Below are positions 1 through 6,043 of a stretch of 14,150 bases of DNA, in pieces (positions within the stretch are counted from its first letter, which is position 1; every line of letters begins with the position of its first letter). Under the pieces are notes generated by a model. That model searched no databases, had not been told where the DNA came from, and saw nothing but the letters and a program-made list of their open reading frames with translations. The stretch covers positions 1-14,150 of the forward strand of contig JBGTLW010000331.1 of NCBI GenBank assembly GCA_041743835.1, in the 5' to 3' direction. The position numbers and the translations under genes are program-made. The stretch is from JBGTLW01 sp041743835 (GTDB lineage: Bacteria; Planctomycetota; Phycisphaerae; Phycisphaerales; Phycisphaeraceae).

Positions 1-280
1 GGATGAACCCCGCCAGATCGACCACCGGCAGCCCCGTCGCCAGCAGACGCGCGGCCAACTCGGCGTCGGTGACGTGGGCGATGACCCCGTGCAACGACTT
101 GGCCCGGCCCAGCACCCGGTCCACGAATGGCCGAAGCTGCCCCGCATCGTCCAGCGTCCAAGGCCCGACCGCCCGGCGGTAGGTGTTGAACCCCCGCATG
201 ATCTGCGCATCAAGCCCCCCCACCGCCAGACCAATCACGCCAACACAGCGATAACTCGCGGGAAGATAGGGGTTTACCAT
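1..280 (-). CDS. XylR/AraC-type transcriptional regulator, N-terminal part (cut by window edge)
   Basis: An open frame begins at an ATG whose complement is 278-280 and runs to the left edge without a stop, giving 93 residues of the N-terminus. An AAGGA ribosome site (286-290, complement) lies five bases upstream. Residues 12 onward read CVGVIGLAVGGLDAQIMRGF, followed by a GPWTL segment and then GVIAHVTDAELAARLLATG and LPVVDLAG. This matches the start of the periplasmic-binding-protein-like sensor domain of XylR-type regulators (a beta strand, a 'G..RGF..Y' helix, GPW, then 'GVIA.. ..A..L...GLPVVD'), a family expanded in planctomycetes. In that family an AraC-type helix-turn-helix lies at the C-terminus, which is outside this window, so DNA binding is inferred. 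The gene is divergent from the PEP-CTERM gene at 442. The ligand cannot be predicted. Confidence 0.68.
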   Translation of the reverse strand, partial: MVNPYLPASYRCVGVIGLAVGGLDAQIMRGFNTYRRAVGPWTLDDAGQLRPFVDRVLGRAKSLHGVIAHVTDAELAARLLATGLPVVDLAGFI

Positions 281-381
281 GGCCGTCCTTCGAGGTAGGG
301 CGTGACACGAACAGCGGCACGATTGACCAAAATACGGGGTTCTAGGCGGCGCAATCTAGTTTATGCTTATGGCTGAAAGTT

Positions 382-404
382 GCAACCGGGCGTTTCCCGG
401 CTGC
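382..404 (+). other. Hairpin in the leader of the first PEP-CTERM gene
   Basis: GCAACCGGG (382-390) can pair with CCCGGCTGC (396-404) around a five-base loop, with one A-C mismatch. It lies about 38 bases before the ATG at 442, within the 161-nt divergent intergenic stretch 281-441. No T-run follows, so it is more likely a leader RNA structure than a terminator. A TTGACC hexamer at 323-328 has no convincing -10 partner. No other feature was seen in this gap. Confidence 0.3.
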
Positions 405-441
405 GTCGTGAATCCACCTCACCCCCGTCAAGGAGGCTCGA

Positions 442-1272
442 ATGAATCTGGACCATAAAATACTGATGGCCGCCCTCACCGTTTCCATCACCGCTGCCCT
501 GAGTGCATCCGCCTACGGAGATGTGGTTTTCTCGGAAGATTTCAATAGCCTCACAAACGGTACCGGGATTACTGCCAGCAACACCGATTACACCGACTTT
601 TTTAACGGCAGCGGTGCCTCGCAAACCGCCGCGACCGACGCCGGCGATCTCTTTGGCGAGGGCACATCGAACATCTATAACCGCACGCTTGATTCGAGCA
701 GTACCAATTCTGCGCGCATTAACGCCAATAATCTCGCGGCCGGCGACCTCGTCACCTATTCGTGGGACTTCAACGATTCGGGCACAAGCGGTTACGCGTT
801 TCGGCTTTCAACGGCCAATGATGCGCAATCAAACTACAGCGTCCAAGTCAATTTCAATCCATCCACCGGGACCATCATCGACGTCGCCAGCGCCTATTCA
901 ACCAACACGACCTATCGCGTGGATGTTGTCGCGAACACCGGCGGCTCGACGGTCAACTTCCTTGATGGCTACGGAGATGGTCGCAGCGTGTCTGCCGACA
1001 GCTTTTCTGTATTCCTGACCAACCTGACGACGAATGTGCAGACGGTTGTCAAGGACAATGTGGTATTCAATGGCACGGAGAGTGGTGCAGGCTTTGATTC
1101 CATCGCCTTCCAGACCTTTAACGGCTCCGCCGGGGTGAACTTGGCGTGGGATAACGTCGTCCTCCTCGACGAGGCACTCGTCACCGTTGTCCCCGAGCCC
1201 GCGTCCCTCGCGCTGATGGGCCTCGGGTCGCTGCTGATCCTCGGGCGTCGGCGCGTGGCCTGCGCGCAGTAA
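442..1272 (+). CDS. PEP-CTERM sorting domain-containing secreted protein
   Basis: This encodes a 276-residue secreted protein of unknown function. The start is fixed by an AAGGAGG ribosome site at 430-436, five bases before the ATG. Residues 1 to about 26 form a signal peptide (basic start, hydrophobic core, ASAYG cleavage region). The middle is rich in Ser, Thr, Asn and Gly and begins with VVFSEDFNSLTNGTG, a pattern common in beta-sandwich surface proteins. The C-terminus is a complete PEP-CTERM signal: PEP at 251-253, a hydrophobic helix ending LLILG, then RRR at 269-271. In this family exosortase cleaves at PEP and passes the protein to the cell surface; no exosortase gene is in the window. 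Base composition is visibly more AT-rich than the flanking genes. The last three residues (CAQ) exist only because the cassette stop codon shared with the next gene is changed here from TGA to TGC. Confidence 0.9.
   Translation: MNLDHKILMAALTVSITAALSASAYGDVVFSEDFNSLTNGTGITASNTDYTDFFNGSGASQTAATDAGDLFGEGTSNIYNRTLDSSSTNSARINANNLAAGDLVTYSWDFNDSGTSGYAFRLSTANDAQSNYSVQVNFNPSTGTIIDVASAYSTNTTYRVDVVANTGGSTVNFLDGYGDGRSVSADSFSVFLTNLTTNVQTVVKDNVVFNGTESGAGFDSIAFQTFNGSAGVNLAWDNVVLLDEALVTVVPEPASLALMGLGSLLILGRRRVACAQ
1190..1266 (+). repeat. PEP-CTERM coding cassette, copy 1
   Basis: These 77 nt match 2006-2082 with three substitutions (1197/2013, 1215/2031 and 1263/2079). The match covers exactly the PEP-CTERM signal and a few bases on each side, while the rest of the two genes is not visibly alignable. 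The third substitution turns the TGA stop of copy 2 into TGC here. Confidence 0.9.
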
Positions 1273-1341
1273 ATACTGCGTTTAGTTACCACCTTAATCG
1301 ATCAACCGATAGCCAAGCCATCCCGCACGAGAGGAACAGAC

Positions 1342-2079
1342 ATGAGATTTGCTTACCTTTACGCCATTGTTCTTGCCATGGCCTTCGTCAACCCAGCCAA
1401 GGCTTCCGTGGTTGTTTTCGATGAAAACTTTGACAATACAACGGGCGGGAACATCTCGCTGGTCGCCGGCACGGACCCCGACTGGAAAGTCGCGCACTCC
1501 AATGGCACATCGTATGATAACACCTCGACCGCGAACACCCCGGTTGTTTCGAATGCAGCCAGTTCCACCGGGGCCGCGCCCACTGGTTACTTATTCCACA
1601 ACACATTTCAGGGAAATGCCCCGGTGATTTACTATGTAGAAGGGTTGAGCCTGGGGGCGCCGGCTGGGGGAACCGTCCTTGAATCAGTGAGCTTCGCGTT
1701 GCGGAATGTTTCCACCTCGGAGAACATCCAGATCGCGCTGAAGTTCGGCCCTGACGATGATGATTGGTTCCTAGGCGACACCACTTTCAACAACGCGACG
1801 TCGAGTGTGTGGAGCAACCTTTCGCTCACGCTCTCCAACGAAACATGGAAAGCGCTCACATTGGATGTCGGCAACGCGATTTCGGTCGGTTCGGCGGCGA
1901 CACCGGCCTCCTTCAACACCGCCGACCTCACCGGCATCGGGTTTTACACCGCCACTACCTCTGATCCCAACTACATCCGGATCGATACCCTCGCGGTCAA
2001 TGCGATCCCCGAACCCGCGTCCCTCGCGCTCATGGGCCTCGGGTCGCTGCTGATCCTCGGGCGTCGGCGCGTGGCCTGA
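1342..2079 (+). CDS. PEP-CTERM sorting domain-containing secreted protein
   Basis: This encodes a 245-residue secreted protein of unknown function. AGAGGA at 1330-1335 is the ribosome site, six bases before the ATG. Residues 1 to about 22 are a signal peptide ending near AKAS. The mature part starts VVVFDENFDNTTGGN, similar in style to the preceding gene (V-F-x-E-x-F, then a Gly/Asn turn), and continues with a beta-rich Ser/Thr/Asn composition, which suggests a jelly-roll or lectin-like fold. The C-terminus carries PEP at residues 223-225, a hydrophobic helix and RRR, so the protein is expected to be an exosortase substrate. The gene follows the first PEP-CTERM gene after 69 nt and is followed by an intrinsic terminator, so the two may be co-transcribed. 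The two proteins share the sorting cassette almost base for base but little else. No enzymatic motif was seen. Confidence 0.9.
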   Translation: MRFAYLYAIVLAMAFVNPAKASVVVFDENFDNTTGGNISLVAGTDPDWKVAHSNGTSYDNTSTANTPVVSNAASSTGAAPTGYLFHNTFQGNAPVIYYVEGLSLGAPAGGTVLESVSFALRNVSTSENIQIALKFGPDDDDWFLGDTTFNNATSSVWSNLSLTLSNETWKALTLDVGNAISVGSAATPASFNTADLTGIGFYTATTSDPNYIRIDTLAVNAIPEPASLALMGLGSLLILGRRRVA

Positions 2080-2082
2080 GCG
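2006..2082 (+). repeat. PEP-CTERM coding cassette, copy 2
   Basis: This is the partner of 1190-1266, with 74 of 77 positions identical at a constant offset of 816. It ends a few bases past the stop codon. Synonymous sites inside the cassette are also conserved, which points to recent copying or gene conversion rather than protein-level constraint alone. Confidence 0.9.
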
Positions 2083-2112
2083 TGTTGAGCATCGCTTGGA
2101 GTTTCCTCCTTC

Positions 2113-2149
2113 GGCGGGGGTGGGGAAGTACGCCTCGCTCCCGCCTTTT
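2113..2149 (+). terminator. Intrinsic terminator after the two PEP-CTERM genes
   Basis: GGCGGG at 2113-2118 pairs with CCCGCC at 2140-2145. The stem can extend inward through G-U and G-C pairs to about 11 pairs (2113-2123 with 2135-2145), and TTTT follows at 2146-2149. It sits 34 bases after the stop at 2079 and before the ATG at 2183, which also argues against starting the next gene at the upstream TTG (2096). Confidence 0.6.
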
Positions 2150-2182
2150 CTGATGATCCGCCCCTACCACGGGAAGCCCGCC

Positions 2183-2896
2183 ATGAGAAGCCCCCATGCC
2201 GCGAATCGGCCGCTCGGGTTCACGCTGATCGAGCTGCTGGTGGTGATAAGCATCGTCGCGCTGCTGATCGCGATCCTGCTGCCGGCGCTGGGCGCGGCCC
2301 GGGATGAGGCGGTGCGGGTCAAGTGTCTGGCGGCGGCGCGGGGGATCATGCAGGGCACGATCAATTTCGCCGTGGATCACAACAACCAGCTTATGGACCG
2401 CGGCTACGCGCAGTTCCCCCAGGCGGCGGGCAACGAGGGCGGCGGCGCGCCCGACATCGTCGGCAGCCCCATCCTCAACGAATTCGCGGCCGAGTACCTG
2501 ACCCAGCGCGACCTGTCGCTGTTCTGCCCGAGCAAACTTCTGAGCGTCCGCTCGCCCACCGCGGACCAGTACGACGTGAAGTATGTGACGTACATGTACT
2601 TCGGCGACCTGGACGAGGAAGCGAGTTTGTCGGCTTCGGGCGGGGTGTGGCACGTGCCGCCGCGGGCGATCGACCTCAACCGCTCCGCGGGGGCCGAGCC
2701 GGTCTGGGCCTGTCTTACGCTGCAGAAGCTCGACACCGGCGAATGGTTCGGGCACGACGCGCCAGCCACCGCCGAGGCCCCCGCCGGGCAGAGCTCGGCC
2801 CACGTCGATGGCTCGGCGCGGTGGGTTTCGTTCGACCGCCTGGAAAACTTCTGGACCCGCACCGGCGTGCAGGATTACTACTGGGAAGCCCGGTAG
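2183..2896 (+). CDS. Pilin-like protein with prepilin-type N-terminal cleavage/methylation domain
   Basis: This encodes a 237-residue type II secretion/type IV pilin-like protein. I chose the ATG at 2183 because it gives the short basic leader of a prepilin (MRSPHAANRPLG) before the cleavage site. The frame is open back to a TTG at 2096, but that extension has no ribosome site and crosses a terminator. After the Gly come FTLIELLVVISI, with Glu at +5 of the mature protein as in prepilins, and a long hydrophobic helix ending ILLPALGAAR. The C-terminal part has the DGSARWVSF element typical of planctomycete proteins of this class. Family knowledge: prepilin peptidase cuts after the Gly, and these proteins are numerous paralogues in planctomycetes with poorly known roles. 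The gene is followed 33 nt later by the protease gene and is probably in the same operon. Confidence 0.85.
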   Translation: MRSPHAANRPLGFTLIELLVVISIVALLIAILLPALGAARDEAVRVKCLAAARGIMQGTINFAVDHNNQLMDRGYAQFPQAAGNEGGGAPDIVGSPILNEFAAEYLTQRDLSLFCPSKLLSVRSPTADQYDVKYVTYMYFGDLDEEASLSASGGVWHVPPRAIDLNRSAGAEPVWACLTLQKLDTGEWFGHDAPATAEAPAGQSSAHVDGSARWVSFDRLENFWTRTGVQDYYWEAR

Positions 2897-2929
2897 CCCG
2901 CCGCCGTCACCCCACCGTGATCAAGCCCG

Positions 2930-4495
2930 ATGAGCACCACCCGCACCCCGCGTCTTGACACGAGCATGCCCCGCCCAACCCTGGCCGCGACGCTGGGCCT
3001 GGCGCTGGCGACGGCGGTCCCCGCCCCGGCGGTGGTGTACCGCCACGACGTACCGATCACTGACTACGCCGCCTTCGCCGACCAGGACGACTTCGGCGCG
3101 GTGGGGATGATCGGGCGCGGGTGCTCGGCCACGCTGATCTCCCCGACTAAGATCCTCGCCGCCGGCCACTGTTCCAACTACAGCGTCAACGAGACCTGGC
3201 GCGACAGCTCGTTCAAGATCTACCGCCTCGACAGCAACGGCAACGCGCAGCTCGTGCATGAGGTCGAGATCGCCTCGTGGGAGACCCACCCCGGCTACCC
3301 CTCCAGCGAGCCGGTCCACCCCACCGACATCCAGATCGGCACGCTCGTCACCCCGCTGCTGGGCGTGGACCCGATCGGCATCTGGGACGGCGACCCGCTG
3401 GGCATGACCGCCGTCGTCATCGGCCACGGCGGGCAGGGAGACGGGATCGACGGCGGAAACTCCGCCATCCACAACCGCAAACTCGCCGGCACCAACGTCA
3501 TCGACCGCGCACCCACCGGGACGCTCTTCGGGTACAGCGACTACATCCGCTACGACTTCGACGCGCCCAACGGCCTGCATAACGGGCTGTCCGGCTCCAG
3601 CCCCACGCCCACCGCGATGGAAGCCTTCATCGACAACGGCGACAGCGGCGGGCCCTTGCTGGCCGACTTCGGATTCGGCTACCGCATCGTCGGGGTCAAC
3701 AGCGGCGTCAGCGACGCCGACGCGAGCTACGGCGACTCCTCCTACATCGCCCCCATCCTCCGCCAAGACACGCTCGACCTGCTGTTCAAGCACGATGTCG
3801 CGCCGACCCACTACCAGGCCGGGCAGGTCCAACTGCTCAACGCCTCCTTCGAGTTCGACACCTTCGCCAGCGGCAAGAACTTCACCGACAACGTCGCCGG
3901 CTGGTTCGAGATCGACACCGCCGGGGATATCAACAGCGTCGCCACCGCCGGCGAATCACCCGCCAACAGGCCCGATACGCCGCACGGCTCGCAATGGCTC
4001 AACCTCAAAAACCCGGGCGCTGCGGCGTACCAGCAGATCGGGCTGTTTGACGAGAACCAGAAGATCACCCTCGATCTGACGCTAGGCGACAAGAACGACC
4101 GCGAGTGGGACGGCCTGCTCGTGCAGCTCTTCGCGGGTCAAGGCTATGGGGCCGACGGCATCGCGCTCGGCTCCTTCGCCACGCTGCTGGACGAAGTGCT
4201 CATTGACGCGGCCACGTGGGCCAGCTTCGGCATCGACACCAACGACACGCACAACCACACGCTCGCCCTGACTCTAGACCTGCTCACCGGCTTTGGTTGG
4301 AGCGATCTCGCGCCCGGCGATGCCTTGTGGCTCCAGTTCCTGCTGCCCGGCACCGTCGGCGACGGCGAGCAGGCCCAACACCTGATCGATGGCTTGGCCA
4401 TCTCGGTGACCACGATCCCCGAACCCGGCACGCTGGGCGTCCTGCTGATCGGGACGCTGGCGATGCTCAGGAGACGCCGCCATGACTCGCCGTAG
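2930..4495 (+). CDS. Secreted trypsin-like serine protease with PEP-CTERM anchor
   Basis: This encodes a 521-residue S1-family (chymotrypsin-fold) protease. The triad is complete: His80 in AAGHC, Asp133 in TDIQIG and Ser239 in GDSGGPL. Cys65 and Cys81 are placed to form the usual disulfide beside the His. Residues about 13-36 form the signal peptide. An in-frame ATG at 2966 (Met13) would give a shorter, more typical signal peptide and may be the true start, since neither ATG has a clear ribosome site. After the protease domain (about 45-285) comes a beta-rich domain (about 300-490; 'NASFEFDTF', 'GWFEID', 'GSQWLNLKNPG') resembling planctomycete carbohydrate-binding-like modules. PEP at 497-499, a hydrophobic helix and RRRR complete a sorting signal, so the enzyme should act at the cell surface. 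Its last 14 nt overlap the next pilin-like gene, which suggests translational coupling. The substrate is unknown. Confidence 0.9.
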   Translation: MSTTRTPRLDTSMPRPTLAATLGLALATAVPAPAVVYRHDVPITDYAAFADQDDFGAVGMIGRGCSATLISPTKILAAGHCSNYSVNETWRDSSFKIYRLDSNGNAQLVHEVEIASWETHPGYPSSEPVHPTDIQIGTLVTPLLGVDPIGIWDGDPLGMTAVVIGHGGQGDGIDGGNSAIHNRKLAGTNVIDRAPTGTLFGYSDYIRYDFDAPNGLHNGLSGSSPTPTAMEAFIDNGDSGGPLLADFGFGYRIVGVNSGVSDADASYGDSSYIAPILRQDTLDLLFKHDVAPTHYQAGQVQLLNASFEFDTFASGKNFTDNVAGWFEIDTAGDINSVATAGESPANRPDTPHGSQWLNLKNPGAAAYQQIGLFDENQKITLDLTLGDKNDREWDGLLVQLFAGQGYGADGIALGSFATLLDEVLIDAATWASFGIDTNDTHNHTLALTLDLLTGFGWSDLAPGDALWLQFLLPGTVGDGEQAQHLIDGLAISVTTIPEPGTLGVLLIGTLAMLRRRRHDSP

Positions 4496-5210
4496 CAAGT
4501 CCGCGTTTACCTTGATTGAGATGCTGGTCGTCGTCAGCATCATCGTGTTGCTGATCGCGCTGCTGCTGCCGGCGTTGCAGAAGTCGCGCGAGGCGGCGCG
4601 GCGTGTGGTTTGCCAATCGAACCAACACCAACTGATGATTGGGCTGCTGTCTTACGCCACCGAGCACCAGGCGGCCGTCCCCATCGGCCACGAGGGCGCC
4701 AAGCAGTTCAACTACCTGCTTTTCAACACCTTCAAGAAGAACGGGCCGCTCAAGGGGTTCATGGCCTACGGGCGTTTGTATCAGACCGGCATCCTCGCGT
4801 TTCAGGACCCGTATTTCTGTCCGGATGGCAACCTGCGCAACTCGCCGATCAACCCCTGGCCCCCCGGATCGGATGTGAACGAGAACACGCGCAGCGATTA
4901 CTCGTCGCGGCCGTATGCCGACTGGAACAACGCAACTTCCCCACACAGATGCCGCGGCTACCGGACCTTGCGCAGCAAAACCTCACGATCCTCGCCGACC
5001 GCACCTCCGCGCCGCAGATCGTGGCGAGCCAGCACGCTACGGGCCTCAACACCACACGGATCGACGGCTCCACCCGTTGGGTACCTCTCCATGTTTTCGA
5101 AGAGCCGCTCAACGCCATCAGCACCGGCCCATTCAACAAGTCCTTCGATGACGAACAAGACGAGATCTGGGATGCGATCGATGCGTACTAGTCACAGGCC
5201 CACTCACTGA
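4482..5210 (+). CDS. Pilin-like protein with prepilin-type N-terminal domain, frameshifted
   Basis: Read as it stands, this frame gives 242 residues. The N-terminus is a clear prepilin: leader MTRRSKSA, then FTLIEMLVVVSI, a hydrophobic helix, and LLPALQKSREAARR with a following VCQSN, as in DUF1559-like planctomycete proteins. The ATG lies inside the end of the protease gene (14-nt overlap). From about residue 153 the sequence becomes a Ser/Arg/Thr/Pro-rich out-of-frame type. The expected C-terminus, including an H-X9-DG motif, continues instead in the frame that ends at a TAG at 5189-5191. One base appears to be missing near 4935-4942, in the run cgcaacttcccc. The intact product would be about 236 residues. 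It is either a pseudogene, a sequencing or assembly error at a short homopolymer, or, less likely, programmed frameshifting. Confidence 0.8.
   Translation: MTRRSKSAFTLIEMLVVVSIIVLLIALLLPALQKSREAARRVVCQSNQHQLMIGLLSYATEHQAAVPIGHEGAKQFNYLLFNTFKKNGPLKGFMAYGRLYQTGILAFQDPYFCPDGNLRNSPINPWPPGSDVNENTRSDYSSRPYADWNNATSPHRCRGYRTLRSKTSRSSPTAPPRRRSWRASTLRASTPHGSTAPPVGYLSMFSKSRSTPSAPAHSTSPSMTNKTRSGMRSMRTSHRPTH
4938..5191 (+). pseudogene. Displaced C-terminal coding part of the pilin-like gene (other frame)
   Basis: In the frame ending at the TAG at 5189-5191 the translation reads FPTQMPRLPDLAQQNLTILAD and continues to IDGSTRWVPLHVFEE and finally DEIWDAIDAY. His at 5033-5035 and Asp-Gly at 5063-5068 are exactly nine residues apart, the H-X9-DG signature of prepilin-type processing-associated proteins. 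The element IDGSTRWVPL parallels VDGSARWVSF in the pilin-like protein at 2183-2896. Codons here have the G/C-rich third positions of the surrounding genes. Together with the N-terminus at 4482 this makes one interrupted gene. Confidence 0.75.
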
Positions 5211-5225
5211 TGGCGTGAGTTGGCC
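5197..5225 (+). terminator. Hairpin after the pilin-like gene
   Basis: GGCC (5197-5200) and ACTCAC (5202-5207) pair with GTGAGT (5215-5220) and GGCC (5222-5225), with a single C-T mismatch and a seven-base loop. It begins six bases after the TAG at 5191, as expected for the end of a transcription unit, but no T-tract follows. Its position supports 5191 rather than 5210 as the original gene end. The rest of 5211-5409 shows no gene. A possible ECF-type promoter (GGAATAA at 5348-5354, TATGAT at 5372-5377) is noted under findings. Confidence 0.4.
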
Positions 5226-5409
5226 AGCGTGATACAGCAGGCATCATGCACGGCCTGCGCATCACGTGACCACTTCACCACGGCCTTTCTGCAGCGCGCT
5301 TTGAGGCTATTTGGCTGGTCGTGGCTTGCCCGGAGCCAAAACCATGTGGAATAAAGCGACGGGGCATCGGGTATGATGGCTGCGGCGAGTTGCCGAGAAG
5401 GGTTGGGTT

Positions 5410-5961
5410 GTGCAAAGCGAAGCGTTCCGAGAGCTTGCCTTGGCGGAGATGGACGCGGTGTATCGCATGGCGATGCACCTTGCACGCAATCCCAACGACG
5501 CGTCGGACCTGGTTCAGGAGACGTACCTCAAGGCACTCAAGGCTGAGGGGCGGTTTGAGTTGCGGGATGGGGGCGTTCGGCCTTGGCTGTTCAAGATCCT
5601 GCATAACTCGTTTTACACACAGGTGGGCAAGGCCAAGCGTGAGCCGACCATCGCGGACGACCTTGCCCCGCAATCGGTCGAGAGCGAGTTGGACAGCCCT
5701 CCCCCTGCCTGGGACCTGGAGCACCTGGACTGGGAGCAGGTGGACGACCGGCTCAAACACGCGATCGAGAGCTTGCCCGAGCACTACCGCGAGGTCCTGC
5801 TGCTGTGGGCGGTGGAGGGGCTCAAGTACCGGGAGATTGCGGATGTGCTGGGGGTGGCCCTGGGGACGGTGATGAGCCGGCTTTATCGGGCCAGGGCGAT
5901 CCTGAGCACCGAACTGGCGGAACTGGCGGGCGAGCACGGCATCGCCATCGCAGAAACCTGA
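5410..5961 (+). CDS. ECF-family RNA polymerase sigma factor
   Basis: This encodes a 183-residue group 4 (ECF) sigma factor. The start is a GTG; the frame is closed by a stop at 5374-5376 and no ATG lies between. AGAAGG at 5397-5402 serves as ribosome site. Region 2 occupies about residues 8-75, with 'ASDLVQETYLKAL' (core-binding and -10 recognition) and RPWLFKILHN. A linker with an acidic, Pro-rich stretch follows. Region 4 lies at about 116-170, with LPEHYREVLLLW, a 'YREIADVLGVALGTVMSRLYRAR' helix-turn-helix for -35 recognition, and a conserved basic end. The next gene encodes a membrane protein with the features of an anti-sigma factor, so activity is probably controlled by release from the membrane. 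The target genes are unknown; autoregulation is common in the family. Confidence 0.9.
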   Translation: MQSEAFRELALAEMDAVYRMAMHLARNPNDASDLVQETYLKALKAEGRFELRDGGVRPWLFKILHNSFYTQVGKAKREPTIADDLAPQSVESELDSPPPAWDLEHLDWEQVDDRLKHAIESLPEHYREVLLLWAVEGLKYREIADVLGVALGTVMSRLYRARAILSTELAELAGEHGIAIAET

Positions 5962-5967
5962 ATGACA

Positions 5968-5992
5968 GGCGGATTCCGGGAAGAAATCCGCC
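5968..5992 (+). other. Perfect hairpin between sigma and anti-sigma genes
   Basis: GGCGGATT (5968-5975) pairs perfectly with AATCCGCC (5985-5992) around a nine-base loop. It starts six bases after the sigma factor stop and lies 51 bases before the ATG of the putative anti-sigma gene. No T-run follows, so complete termination is unlikely. It could act as a processing or mRNA-stability element that sets the ratio of sigma to anti-sigma. Confidence 0.5.
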
Positions 5993-6043
5993 CCGGCGAC
6001 GATTAGGCCAATAGACGGGTTTGACCGAGAGCAGAGCACCACG

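Noticed and set aside
323..328. TTGACC as a -35 box for the first PEP-CTERM gene
   Set aside because: No -10 hexamer lies 16-18 bases downstream; the nearest TATGCT (362-367) is too far away.
2030..2803. A 257-residue minus-strand frame opposite the first pilin-like gene
   Set aside because: Arg/His/Gly-rich shadow with no recognisable domain; the plus strand holds a clear prepilin.
2921..3832. A 303-residue minus-strand frame opposite the protease
   Set aside because: Val/Asp/Gly-rich shadow of the protease gene, which has a complete catalytic triad on the plus strand.
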